Source of the DNA: Paractinoplanes toevensis
GTDB lineage: Bacteria; Actinomycetota; Actinomycetes; Mycobacteriales; Micromonosporaceae
DNA length: 64,000 nucleotides
Direction: 5' to 3'
Assembly (NCBI RefSeq): GCF_018332695.1
Contig: NZ_BOQN01000003.1
Coordinates: 1 to 64,000 of the forward strand
This document shows positions 26,284-34,983 of the stretch, piece by piece (the stretch's first letter is position 1; each line of letters opens with the position of its first letter). The position numbers were made by a program, and so were the translations under genes. The notes beneath the pieces are model-generated. The model ran no database searches. It worked only from the letters and a program-made list of their open reading frames with translations, and had not been told where the DNA came from.

Positions 26284-27915
26284 ATGAGCGAACACGTTTC
26301 CGACAGCGCCGAGTGGCAGGTCCTCCAGGGGCATGCCGAGAAGTTCTCGGCGGTGCACCTGCGCGACCTGTTCGGCAGCGAGCCGGGGCGCGGCGAGCGC
26401 CTCACCGCGACCGTCGCCGATCTGACCGTGGACTACAGCAAGAACCTGCTGACCGACGAGGTCCTGTCCTCGTTGATCGCCCTGGCCGAGCGCGCTGGTC
26501 TGCGGGAGCGGATCGCCGCGATGTTCGCCGGCGAGCACATCAACGTGACCGAGGACCGGGCGGTGCTGCACACCGCGCTGCGCCTGCCGCGCGACGCGAC
26601 GCTCGTCGTGGACGGGCAGGACGTGGTCGCCGACGTGCACGAGGTGCTCGACCGGATGGGCACGTTCAGCGACAAGGTGCGCTCGGGTGAGTGGACCGGC
26701 CACACCGGGCAGCGCATCAAGACGGTGGTCAACATCGGCATCGGCGGGTCCGACCTCGGGCCGGTGATGGCGTACGAGGCGCTCAAGGCCTACAAGGCGC
26801 CCGAGATCGAGTGCCGGTTCATCTCGAACATCGACCCCACCGACCTGTACGAGAAGACCCACGACCTCGACCCGGCCACGACGCTGTTCGTCATCGTGTC
26901 GAAGACGTTCGGCACCCAGGAGACCCTGACCAACGCGACCGAGGCGCGCAACTGGCTCCTCGCCGCCGACGGGTTCGACGACTCGGCCGTCGCCAAGCAC
27001 TTCGTCGCGGTCAGCACCAACGCGTCCCGCGTGGCCGACTTCGGCATCGACACCGCCAACATGTTCGGCTTCTGGGACTGGGTGGGCGGGCGCTACTCGC
27101 TGCCGTCCGCGGTCGGCCTGTCGGTCATGATCGCGATCGGCAAGGAGCAGTTCGCCGAGATGCTCGCCGGTTACCACACCGTCGACGAGCACTTCCGCAC
27201 CCAGCCGCTCGAGTCGAACGTGCCGGCCCTGCTCGGCCTGATCAACGTCTGGTACGACACGTTCCTCGGCGCCCAGTCGCACGCGATCCTGCCGTACTCG
27301 CAGTACCTGCACCGCTTCGCCGCCTACCTCCAGCAGCTCACCATGGAGAGCAACGGCAAGTCGGTGCGGCTGGACGGTTCGCCGGTCGGCTTCCAGACCG
27401 GCGAGGTCTACTGGGGCGAGCCCGGCACCAACGGGCAGCACGCCTTCTACCAGCTGATCCACCAGGGCACCAAGCTGATCCCGGCCGACTTCATCGGGTT
27501 CTTCCAGCCCAACCACGACACCGACGGCATGCACGACCTGTTCATGTCGAACTTCTTCGCCCAGACCGGCGCGCTCGCTTTCGGCAAGACCCTCGAGCAG
27601 GTCAAGGCGGAGGGCAGCAGCGACACGGTCGCGCCGCACCGGGTCATGCAGGGCAACCACCCGACCACCACGATCGTCGCGCCGAAACTGACGCCGGCCG
27701 TGCTCGGGCAGCTCATCGCCCTCTACGAGCACATCACGTTCACCCAGGGCACGATCTGGGAGATCAACTCCTTCGACCAGTGGGGGGTCGAGCTGGGCAA
27801 GGTCATGGCCAACCAGCTCGCGCCCAAGCTGACCTCGGAGTCCGCGCCGGCCGACGATGACGACTCGTCGACCAACAACCTGATCAAGCTGTACCGGGCC
27901 GGCCGCGGCCGCTGA
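26284..27915 (+). CDS. pgi: Glucose-6-phosphate isomerase
   Basis: A 543-residue cytosolic enzyme interconverting glucose-6-phosphate and fructose-6-phosphate. All signatures are present: [31 protein letters not shown] in the sugar-phosphate loop, [18 protein letters not shown] with catalytic Glu379, and the C-terminal [13 protein letters not shown] with Lys506. Length and order are normal. It is single-gene, with its own upstream region of about 150 bp. Confidence in product is very high. Confidence 0.97.
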   Translation: MSEHVSDSAEWQVLQGHAEKFSAVHLRDLFGSEPGRGERLTATVADLTVDYSKNLLTDEVLSSLIALAERAGLRERIAAMFAGEHINVTEDRAVLHTALRLPRDATLVVDGQDVVADVHEVLDRMGTFSDKVRSGEWTGHTGQRIKTVVNIGIGGSDLGPVMAYEALKAYKAPEIECRFISNIDPTDLYEKTHDLDPATTLFVIVSKTFGTQETLTNATEARNWLLAADGFDDSAVAKHFVAVSTNASRVADFGIDTANMFGFWDWVGGRYSLPSAVGLSVMIAIGKEQFAEMLAGYHTVDEHFRTQPLESNVPALLGLINVWYDTFLGAQSHAILPYSQYLHRFAAYLQQLTMESNGKSVRLDGSPVGFQTGEVYWGEPGTNGQHAFYQLIHQGTKLIPADFIGFFQPNHDTDGMHDLFMSNFFAQTGALAFGKTLEQVKAEGSSDTVAPHRVMQGNHPTTTIVAPKLTPAVLGQLIALYEHITFTQGTIWEINSFDQWGVELGKVMANQLAPKLTSESAPADDDDSSTNNLIKLYRAGRGR

Positions 27916-27948
27916 TTTCTTGTCATACCCCCGGCCTAGGGTCGTCCC

Positions 27949-29103
27949 ATGGATGTTCGGACGGCCCTGGGCCTGCGGTTGACCAGCCTGCTGCTGCGCG
28001 GTGGCGGCCCGTCCACGGTCGAGGGCATCGCGTCTTGGTTCGGCGCCATGCAGGCGCAGGACGTCAACAGCGTCCTCTGGTCCCTCGGTGCCCGGCTGCC
28101 GGGTTGGTCGCTGGCCGAGGTCAACGCGGCCCTCGAGGACCGTTCCGTGCTGCGCACCTGGCCGATGCGGGGCACGGTCCACCTCGTGCCGGCCCGCGAC
28201 GCGCACTGGATGCTCGACGTCATGGGCTCGCGGTCACTCACCGGCGTGGCGAAACGCTGGGAATTGCTCGGGCTCGACCGGCCGACCGCCGAGAAAGCCA
28301 CCGAGCTGCTCGGCTCCGCCCTGACGGGCGATCGCCGCCTGACGCGAGCTTCGTGCCTGGAAGCGCTGGCCGAAGGCGGCATCGACGTCAGTGGGCAGCG
28401 CGGTTACCACCTTCTTTGGTACGCATCACAGGTCGGCGTCACGGCCATCGCCCCACACGTGGGCAAGGACCAGACGTTCGTGCTTCTCGATTCCTGGGTG
28501 CCGTCGCCGTTTCGTCCCTCGCGCGAGGAGGCGCTGGGGCTGATCGCGATGCGGTTCTTCCAGAGCCACGGCCCGGCAACGCGTAAGGACTTCGCGGGCT
28601 GGACCGGCCTGCCGATGTCCGACGTCAAGATCGGCCTGGGCGAGGCCGGAAAGGCGCTGGTAGCGATCGACGTCGACGGCGTGGAGATGATCGTGGCGGC
28701 CGAGGCGCTGGACCAGCTGACCGTCTCGGCCACGGCGGGCTCGGGCGGCGGGGCGGGCTCGGGCGGCGCATACCCACGCCCCGCGTCCGATTTTTCGGAT
28801 AAATCGTGGCTTGCTCTGCCGGGGTTTGACGAATACATGCTCGGCTACAAGGACCGGTCGATGATGGCGTCGCCGGCCGACCTCGCGGCGATCATCCCGG
28901 GTGGCAACGGGGTGTTCCAGTCGACGCTGGTGCGGGGCGGGCGAGTGGTCGCGACCTGGAAGCGGGTCATCGGGCGCAAGGGGGTGACCGTCACCGTCCA
29001 GCCACTGATCGACTTCACTGCCACCGATCATCGCCGGGCCGCGAAAGCGCTCGAACCGTTCGCCGCGTTCCTCGGACTTCCGCTGACTGTTAAGAACCCT
29101 TGA
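27949..29103 (+). CDS. Winged-helix DNA-binding protein, AlkZ-like DNA glycosylase superfamily (HTH_42)
   Basis: A 384-residue HTH_42 protein. The family's catalytic position carries Q35-A-Q37-D (FGAMQAQDVNSV), the QxQ form of AlkZ-type glycosylases rather than the QxD form of YcaQ/AlkX. Other hallmarks are LRTWPMRGTVHLVPARDAHWML and LALPGFDEYMLGYKDRS near the C-terminus. AlkZ unhooks crosslinks made by a specific natural product; most relatives have no known substrate. No biosynthetic cluster is adjacent. The gene starts at ATG 27949, 33 bp after pgi. Confidence 0.85.
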   Translation: MDVRTALGLRLTSLLLRGGGPSTVEGIASWFGAMQAQDVNSVLWSLGARLPGWSLAEVNAALEDRSVLRTWPMRGTVHLVPARDAHWMLDVMGSRSLTGVAKRWELLGLDRPTAEKATELLGSALTGDRRLTRASCLEALAEGGIDVSGQRGYHLLWYASQVGVTAIAPHVGKDQTFVLLDSWVPSPFRPSREEALGLIAMRFFQSHGPATRKDFAGWTGLPMSDVKIGLGEAGKALVAIDVDGVEMIVAAEALDQLTVSATAGSGGGAGSGGAYPRPASDFSDKSWLALPGFDEYMLGYKDRSMMASPADLAAIIPGGNGVFQSTLVRGGRVVATWKRVIGRKGVTVTVQPLIDFTATDHRRAAKALEPFAAFLGLPLTVKNP

Positions 29104-29168
29104 TATTTACGAATGTGAACGCCACTATGTGAGTGTCGCGGGTCACGTTCGATATCGAGGGGGCAGCC

Positions 29169-30527
29169 ATGGGCGTCCGTCGTCGGGTGTTAGCGCTGGT
29201 CGCAGGGGTTGCGGTGGCGGCCGGAGCGATGGCTGTCGTCGTCGCCGGAGAGGGCACGTCGTTCGCGGCGGTGGCCTGCTCGGGGACGGTGTGGACCGAG
29301 GGACCCACCTACACGGCGGGGCAGCAGGTCACCTACAACGCCCACCTCTACCAGGCGCTCGTCACGCACACGGCCTATGCGGGGGCGGGCTGGAACCCGG
29401 CCGCGACGCCGTCACTGTGGAAGGACCTCGGGGCCTGCACCGGTGGCACCACGACCCCGCCCACCACCGCGCCGACGACGACTCCGCCGACCACCCGGCC
29501 CACCACCACGCCGCCGACCACGGCACCCACGACGACCCCGCCCACGACCTCCCCGACCGTTTCGCCCACCGGCTCGACGTGCGCGGTCAAGTCGCGGCCC
29601 GCCGGGAAGGTGCTGCAGGGGTACTGGGAGAACTGGGACGGCGCGTCCAACGGCGTACACCCCGGGTTGGGTTGGATTCCGATCAACGACAGCCGGATCC
29701 TTTCCCATGGCTACAACGTGATCGCGGCGGCGTTCCCGGTGATCCGTTCGGACGGCACGGTGCTGTGGGAGAACGGCATGGACGCCGGGGTGAAGGTGTC
29801 CACACCCGCCGAGATGTGCGCGGCGAAGGCGGCCGGCAGCACCATCCTCATGTCGATCGGCGGCGCCGCGGCCGGCATCGACCTCAGCTCCAGCGCCGTC
29901 GCCGACCGCTTCGTGGCGACCATCGTTCCGATCCTGAAGCAGTACAACTTCGACGGCATCGACATCGACATCGAGACCGGCCTGACCGGCAGCGGCAGCA
30001 TCACCACGCTGTCCGCCTCGCAGGCCAACCTGATCCGCATCATCGACGGGGTGCTGGCCGCGATGCCGGCCAACTTCGGCCTGACCATGGCGCCGGAGAC
30101 CGCGTACGTGACCGGCGGCAGCGTCACCTACGGCTCGATCTGGGGCTCCTACCTGCCGATCATCAAGAAGTACGTGGACAACGGCCGGCTGTGGTGGCTG
30201 AACATGCAGTACTACAACGGCTCGATGTACGGCTGCTCCGGCGACTCGTACTCGGCCGGCACGGTGCAGGGCTTCACGGTCCAGACCCAGTGCCTGAACA
30301 ACGGCCTCACCATCCAGGGCACCACCATCAAGGTCCCGTACGACAAGCAGGTCCCGGGCCTGCCCGCCCAGTCCGGTGCGGGCGGCGGCTACATGACGCC
30401 GTCGCTGGTCTCCCAGGCGTACAACAGCGTCAGCGCCATCAAGGGCGTGATGACCTGGTCGATCAACTGGGACGGCTCGAAGTCCTGGACCTTCGGCAAC
30501 AACGTGAAGTCGCTGCAGGGCCGCTGA
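29169..30527 (+). CDS. Secreted GH18 chitinase with N-terminal carbohydrate-binding module
   Basis: A 452-residue exported enzyme. The signal peptide (VLALVAGVAVAAGAMAVVV) ends near residue 35. A CBM5/12-like module (about 36-90: VWTEGPTYTAGQQVTYNAHLYQA..WKDLGAC) is joined by a Thr/Pro linker to a GH18 barrel from about residue 135. The catalytic DxxDxDxE motif is D262-G-I-D265-I-D267-I-E269, so it is predicted active. QGYWENWDGAS and MTWSINWDGSKSW are typical barrel ends. The ATG at 29169 follows GAGGGGG. It probably degrades chitin outside the cell. Confidence 0.93.
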   Translation: MGVRRRVLALVAGVAVAAGAMAVVVAGEGTSFAAVACSGTVWTEGPTYTAGQQVTYNAHLYQALVTHTAYAGAGWNPAATPSLWKDLGACTGGTTTPPTTAPTTTPPTTRPTTTPPTTAPTTTPPTTSPTVSPTGSTCAVKSRPAGKVLQGYWENWDGASNGVHPGLGWIPINDSRILSHGYNVIAAAFPVIRSDGTVLWENGMDAGVKVSTPAEMCAAKAAGSTILMSIGGAAAGIDLSSSAVADRFVATIVPILKQYNFDGIDIDIETGLTGSGSITTLSASQANLIRIIDGVLAAMPANFGLTMAPETAYVTGGSVTYGSIWGSYLPIIKKYVDNGRLWWLNMQYYNGSMYGCSGDSYSAGTVQGFTVQTQCLNNGLTIQGTTIKVPYDKQVPGLPAQSGAGGGYMTPSLVSQAYNSVSAIKGVMTWSINWDGSKSWTFGNNVKSLQGR

Positions 30528-30535
30528 CCGAGCGT

Positions 30536-30573
30536 CCGCCCCGGGATCGGCGGCCGATTCCGGCCCGGGGCGG
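30536..30573. terminator. Hairpin after the chitinase gene
   Basis: A perfect 10-bp outer stem (30536-30545 with 30564-30573) encloses a 5-bp inner stem (30546-30550 with 30554-30558). It begins 9 bp after the chitinase stop. There is no U-tract, as is common for actinomycete terminators. Confidence 0.65.
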
Positions 30574-30668
30574 CAGTGCCGCCGGTTCTCCCGAGTCCCC
30601 CCTCCGCGGGTGCACGGCGGCGCCGGCCCGGCCGGGTCCTCTTCCACCGACCCGGCCGGGCTCGGCGG

Positions 30669-31622
30669 CTATCCGGCCAGTAGCTCCAGGACCAGCGCCT
30701 TGACGTCGTCGGCGCAGCCCCAGGACGTGCTCACCCCGGCGCCGCTGTGACCGTAGTTGTGCACGACGTGCCGGCCGTCGCGTTCCTCGTGCTCGAGGCG
30801 GATCATCGGGCGGGACGGGCGGACGCCCACCCGGTGCTCGAGCACCTCGGCGGCCAGGACCGCCGGGAAGACGTCCCCGCATCGCTTCACGATCGCGGCG
30901 GCGATCTCCGGGTCGGGTAGCCGGTCGGCCATCCCCGGCTCGGCACTGCCGCCCAGCAGCAGCACCGCGCCCTGCGGAATCAGGTAGGTCATCTCGCCCA
31001 ACTCGGCGGTGTGCTCGGCGAAGAACTCGGTCAGACCCGGATTGCGCACCGCGACCAGTTGCCCGCGGATCGGGTGCACCTCGGCGTCGCCGACGAGATC
31101 GTGCGCTCCGGCACCGCTGCAGTTGACCACGATCGGCGCGTCCACCTCGGCCAGGCTGCCCAGGCGCTCGCCGAAGGCGAAAGTGCCGCCGGCCTCGCGC
31201 ACGAGCCGTTCCAGCCGGGCCAGGTAGTGCGGCATGTCGATGATCGGCGCCCGATAGCGCCAGCCGTGCACGAAACCGGCCGGCAGATCGGCCGGCTCGC
31301 ACTCGCGATAGCCGGGCAGACCGAGCGCCCAGTCGGGAGTGGTCATCGGTTCGCGGGCCGCTTCCACGCCGTCGACCAGGCGCACCCCGTCCCCGGCCAT
31401 CCTGGCGAACTCGTCGTAGCTGCGGGCCGCCCAGGCGCCGACCCGGGGATGGTTCGCGTAGATCGGGTCCCACAGCGCGCCGGCCGCGGCCGAGCTGGTC
31501 TGTCCGGGTGCGTCGGCCGCGACGATCCGGACCGCCAGGCCCTGCCGGGCCAGCTGAAGGGCGGTGGTCAGGCCGGACACCCCGGCACCGATGACGAGTA
31601 CGTCGTGCCGGTCGGGCGCCAT
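30669..31622 (-). CDS. D-amino-acid-oxidase-like FAD-dependent oxidoreductase, copy 1
   Basis: A 317-residue flavoprotein of the DAO family. The FAD motif GAGVSG is at 12-17 and the C-terminal FAD loop reads HNYGHSGAGVSTSWGCA. Between them TWQ-region equivalents are seen (SAAAGALWDP, RGQLVAVRNP). DAO enzymes oxidise D-amino acids or related amines to imino acids. This protein and copy 2 at 38692 share the same architecture but are clearly diverged, and both lie at the SCO2521-2525-like cluster, so the substrate may belong to that pathway (inference). It is divergent from the SCO2521 relic. Confidence 0.88.
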   Translation of the reverse strand: MAPDRHDVLVIGAGVSGLTTALQLARQGLAVRIVAADAPGQTSSAAAGALWDPIYANHPRVGAWAARSYDEFARMAGDGVRLVDGVEAAREPMTTPDWALGLPGYRECEPADLPAGFVHGWRYRAPIIDMPHYLARLERLVREAGGTFAFGERLGSLAEVDAPIVVNCSGAGAHDLVGDAEVHPIRGQLVAVRNPGLTEFFAEHTAELGEMTYLIPQGAVLLLGGSAEPGMADRLPDPEIAAAIVKRCGDVFPAVLAAEVLEHRVGVRPSRPMIRLEHEERDGRHVVHNYGHSGAGVSTSWGCADDVKALVLELLAG

Positions 31623-31752
31623 GCCGCGAGCGTACCGACCGGCGGTGGTCGTGCGGTTCCATCGTGTGACTGAATTTCGTGGCTGGACTGGCGGCCGCCG
31701 GTGCTATCCAATCAATCCAATTGCCGGGCCTCCGGCAGAGGGCGGGGTAGAG

Positions 31753-31818
31753 ATGCTCATCGTCGGCGAAGTGCGGACGGGCCGGTCGCGAGTTACCGCG
31801 GCGGCGATGCGGCGGTGA
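31753..31818 (+). pseudogene. Internally deleted relic of an SCO2521 family gene
   Basis: A 21-codon frame starts with MLIVGEVRTG and ends with AAAMRR and TGA. The intact gene at 32779 starts MLIVGEVQTG and ends AAAMQR with TGA. The flanking DNA also matches: ATGCTCATCGTCGGCGA at the start, and GCGGCGGCGATGC then CGGTGAGCGCC at the end. So the relic keeps both ends of the gene and has lost about 850 bp from the middle, leaving an open micro-frame. Its stop overlaps a possible GTG start (31815) in the membrane-protein frame. Confidence 0.8.
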
Positions 31819-31859
31819 GCGCCGACGGGTGGCCGAGGCCGCGCGACGGAGTCGGCGCC

Positions 31860-32768
31860 GTGCGAACGGCGGTGATCACCATCCTCGCCGGCGGTCTCAC
31901 TTATCTGATTACCGACCTTCTGAACCAGGATCCCAGCCTCCGCCTGATGTTGTCCGTCCTGGTTGGTGGCGTCGTGCTCCTGGCGCAGTTCCTCGTCGCG
32001 TTCGAGCACCGGCTGACCGCCGTGGAGCGGGCCGGGACAGACGGGATGGCCCGCATCGAGCGGCTCGTCGGCCATGCCTTCGCCGAGTTCAGCGAGGCTA
32101 CCGCGCTGTTCGGCCTGATCGAGGCGTCGGCCCTGCAGACCGATCTGGTCACCCAGTTCGTGCGCAACTCCACGCAGATCTCTCCGGAGTCGCCCCCGAT
32201 CGTCTACCAGTTCGTCCAGGCGAAGATCAAAGAGACGTCGGAGTTCGTGAAGCAACTTTCCGAGGGCGGCACGGTCACGTACTACGGCGAGGACCGCGAG
32301 TGGCTGCTCGGCCTGACCAGCACCGCCACCACGAGCATCGACGCGATCAGCCTCGCCGCGGCCGACTACGACCTGTGGCAGAGCCAGCTCGGTCAGCGCT
32401 ACCTGGACGCGCAGGGGCGGGCGGCCCGCGACGGGAAGCGGGTGCGGCGCATCTTCGTGATCGACGAGCCGTCGCGGGCCGACGACCCGATGCTGCGGCG
32501 GGTCTGCGTGGAACAGCTCGAGGCGGACATCGAGGTTCGGCTGCTCGTCCTGGACCGGGTGCCGCCCCGGTTGCAGGGCCGGATGCGCGACCTGGTCATC
32601 TTCGACGACGTCCTCGCGTACGAAACCACCGCGACCACCGGCGCCCTCGGGCGTGCTCAGGTCGCCGAGACCCGCATGGTCCTCACCAGCTCACGGGTCA
32701 AGGAGTGCATCCTGCTGTTCATGGAACTGTGGGACATGGCCCACGTGCCGCCGCACCGGACCGATTAG
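31860..32768 (+). CDS. Two-helix membrane protein with conserved cytoplasmic domain, paralogue 1 of 3
   Basis: A 302-residue protein. Two helices lie at the N-terminus (about 4-20 TAVITILAGGLTYLITD, and 29-47), followed by a coiled-coil-like segment and a C-terminal domain with RRIFVIDE, IEVRLLVLDR and LVIFDDVLAYE. The same pattern occurs in proteins at 42472 and 44916. The domain is reminiscent of phospholipase-D-like or DUF5919-like sensory domains, but I do not recognise it with certainty. The GTG at 31860 has GGAG at 31848-31851 and aligns with the paralogues' starts. GTG 31815 is an alternative. It precedes the SCO2521 gene by 10 bp. Confidence 0.8.
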   Translation: MRTAVITILAGGLTYLITDLLNQDPSLRLMLSVLVGGVVLLAQFLVAFEHRLTAVERAGTDGMARIERLVGHAFAEFSEATALFGLIEASALQTDLVTQFVRNSTQISPESPPIVYQFVQAKIKETSEFVKQLSEGGTVTYYGEDREWLLGLTSTATTSIDAISLAAADYDLWQSQLGQRYLDAQGRAARDGKRVRRIFVIDEPSRADDPMLRRVCVEQLEADIEVRLLVLDRVPPRLQGRMRDLVIFDDVLAYETTATTGALGRAQVAETRMVLTSSRVKECILLFMELWDMAHVPPHRTD

Positions 32769-32778
32769 GAGACCCGGG

Positions 32779-33696
32779 ATGCTCATCGTCGGCGAGGTGC
32801 AGACCGGCCTTCTGCGCGGCGGCGGTCCGGTGCCCGCCGATGTCGCGAGCACCCTGGTCGACCTGGTGGCCGGTGAGCCGGTGCGGGTGTCCACCCGGCC
32901 GCGGTCGCACGTACGCTCCCCCGACAAGCCGGTCGGTGTCGACTGCCCGCTCGGCCTGCCCGGTTCGGCCCGGCGGTTGCGCGGCATCGGCACGGCCTGG
33001 CAGCGGGCATCGATCGTGGACGGTCACGTGGTGCAGGGCTCGGCGTACGCGACGGTGGTCCGCGCTGACGGCAGCACCCGCCGGCCCTGGTCGCACTATC
33101 TGAGCCGGCCCGGCGTCATCGAGGCGGTCGGCCGCACCCGCTGGAACGAGCTGGCCGACGCGTTCGCCGCGACGCAGCGCGATCCGGAGGCTCTCGACCT
33201 GGGCGGCATCGCCCGCCGGGCCGCGGATCGGGTGCAGCGCAACTCCCACGCCGCCGGGCGGCCGACTCTGCGGGCGGCCCGCACCGGCCTGCGCTGGGTC
33301 GTGTCGATCGAACCGAGCGACCCCGATCCGGCCCGGGTCCGCTTCGCCGTGCACGACGACCTCCGGGTGCTCAGCTTCGCCGCCACCGAGGCCGATCCGG
33401 CCCGGCTGGCCGCCGTCGCCGAGGACGTGGCCCTGCACGACTGGCTGATCACGGTGCTGCTGGAGGTGACCCACAAGGCCGCGATCGGGGTTCTTCCTCG
33501 CGACGAGGTGCTCGCCCGCCTGCTCCCGGCCATCGACTACCTGCTGCACCTGTGGCTTCCGCGGGCCTTCGACGGCGAACTGGCCGGTGCCCTGTGGGCG
33601 GCCCTGGAAAGCGGGGTCGGCCTCAGCCGCCAATGGAACATCCTGGTCAACCGCGTCCGCGACCAGGTTGCGGTCGCGGCGGCGATGCAGCGGTGA
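32779..33696 (+). CDS. SCO2521 family protein
   Basis: A 305-residue protein of an actinobacterial family of unknown function. Recognised features are the start MLIVGEVQTGLL, the segment VDCPLGLPGSARRLRGIGTA, RPWSHYLSRPGVIE, and the C-terminal LLHLWLPRAF ending RVRDQVAVAAAMQR. No catalytic motif or membrane segment is visible. A ribosome site (AGGAGA) overlaps the stop of the membrane-protein gene, so the two form one unit. In related genomes it accompanies SCO2522, SCO2523 and SCO2524 genes, which lie here on the opposite strand 1.3 kb away. The family name is from memory. Confidence 0.82.
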   Translation: MLIVGEVQTGLLRGGGPVPADVASTLVDLVAGEPVRVSTRPRSHVRSPDKPVGVDCPLGLPGSARRLRGIGTAWQRASIVDGHVVQGSAYATVVRADGSTRRPWSHYLSRPGVIEAVGRTRWNELADAFAATQRDPEALDLGGIARRAADRVQRNSHAAGRPTLRAARTGLRWVVSIEPSDPDPARVRFAVHDDLRVLSFAATEADPARLAAVAEDVALHDWLITVLLEVTHKAAIGVLPRDEVLARLLPAIDYLLHLWLPRAFDGELAGALWAALESGVGLSRQWNILVNRVRDQVAVAAAMQR

Positions 33697-34209
33697 GCGC
33701 CCCTCCATATATAGAGGCATCCGCCGCCGCGCGGTTTGATACGCGCGGCCTATAAGGGTGTTAAAGTGCGAGGTTTTCCGCGCGAAATGTCTTCGTGGAG
33801 CTGGCGATGATCAATTTCGTGAGGGGAACTTCACAGCCTAATGCACCGACTGTGGGAACGGACGACGCCGCAGAGGAAAGTTATCGAACGGCAGCTTTTG
33901 GTCGATGGCTTGACAGCGGGGCTGAAATGGGGTGGTGTTGCCGCCGGGCGGCGCCGTGCGCTTCTGCCCGGTCGTTGTCAAAATCGCCGACGAATGGAGG
34001 AAATGGTGATCGTCCGGGGGTCTTCAGCGGAGGGTCAAATAAACAATCGAAGTATGGGGACGGTGGAATTCACGCCGAGTCCGACGCAATCGGAATTGCG
34101 TGGAAAAGGGCCAGACCCGGCGCCGGTGCAATGGAATCCGGATCTGGCCCACAGTCACTCGATCCCGTGCAGCCATGAGGTTGCCCCCACGGCGGGAGGA
34201 GCGGGGGGT
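33697..34209. other. Lower-GC region with hairpin and no firm gene
   Basis: About 510 bp with clearly lower GC than its surroundings. A hairpin at 33727-33748 (CCGCGCG with CGCGCGG) may end the SCO2521 transcript. A frame from 33795 (MELAMINFVRG) to 34178 and another from 33841 overlap each other and show no protein pattern, so neither is called. An in-frame upstream extension of the small membrane-protein gene from about 34003-34006, next to GGAGG at 33996-34000, is possible. Confidence 0.5.
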
Positions 34210-34449
34210 ATGATAATCCCCCAGACCGAGTCATTGCCAGCCGAGCCATCTCGTGGTCGTCCATTCAGGCAGCTCAGCACGGGCGATCTGGCTTTGCTGA
34301 TGTTGGCGGCGATCATGGTCGGTTTCGTGGCCGGCTGCCTCACTCGATCAAGCGATGCTCCCGTCGAGGCCGCTTGGCTGGCCGGCATATCCGCGACAAT
34401 GCTGTCCGGCACATTTCTGCTATCCATTCGGGACCGCATGATCCGCTGA
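34210..34449 (+). CDS. Small two-helix membrane protein
   Basis: A 79-residue frame from ATG 34210 preceded by GGGAGGA at 34194-34200. Two hydrophobic helices are visible (about LALLMLAAIMVGFVAGCL and AAWLAGISATMLSGTFLLSI) with basic ends. It lies in a low-GC stretch between the SCO2521 gene and the SCO2522-2524 operon. A terminator follows. A longer form starting near 34003 would add 69 hydrophilic residues. The family is not recognised. Confidence 0.55.
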   Translation: MIIPQTESLPAEPSRGRPFRQLSTGDLALLMLAAIMVGFVAGCLTRSSDAPVEAAWLAGISATMLSGTFLLSIRDRMIR

Positions 34450-34471
34450 CAAATTGAATAGGTTTGCACAG

Positions 34472-34502
34472 AGGCTCCGCGCTTATGCGCGGGGCCTATC
34501 TT
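34472..34502 (+). terminator. Terminator after the small membrane-protein gene
   Basis: An 11-bp stem (34472-34482 with 34487-34497, one T-G pair) with a TTAT loop, followed by ATCTTT. Confidence 0.7.
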
Positions 34503-34983
34503 TATGCGCGATTCCAGGCGGATGGAGAGGGTGGCAATTCGCCCGGCGGTCAGGTTCGCGGAGTGCGTTGTGCGGCCTTGAACCGCGCTCGGAGCAATTC
34601 GCTGGTCGGCCCAGCCGGAAACCGCAGCGTTCTGAGCGCTCCCCGGCGCGTGCTCTCAGGCCGCCATGAGCACGATGGAGTGAAGCGCCCGCCGGTACGG
34701 CAGGCCGGACGGCCGGTTGCCAAGCCGCTAGTTGGCAGTCAGCGAGTTTGCAACTACCTCGGCCGGTACCGATTACGTGCTGCCTGGCCGCGGTGATGGG
34801 CCCACTGCCCCTGCATCGGATCCGGTTAGTTGTGCTCCCGCTATGCCTCCGAGTCGAAGCGGTCTCATGGGTCGCGACTCTGCCCATCCGTCGACGAGGT
34901 GACGGCTTCGCTGAAGGTGAGTGGCAGTCAGCTGACTGCAATCTGCAGGTTGATAACTTTGGTGGTATATAGCCCAATCGTGT
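34503..34983. other. Gene-free, lower-GC spacer with a 16-bp palindrome
   Basis: About 480 bp between convergent transcription units. I see no frame with protein character. The perfect palindrome GCAGTCAGCTGACTGC lies at 34924-34939, followed by an AT-rich tract (GTTGATAACTTTGGTGGTAT near 34950-34969). It may be a remnant of a mobile element or a binding site, but nothing decides. Confidence 0.45.

Noticed and set aside
33795-34178. Small gene before the two-helix membrane protein
   Set aside because: Composition is irregular, it overlaps a competing frame and no ribosome site or homology pattern is visible.
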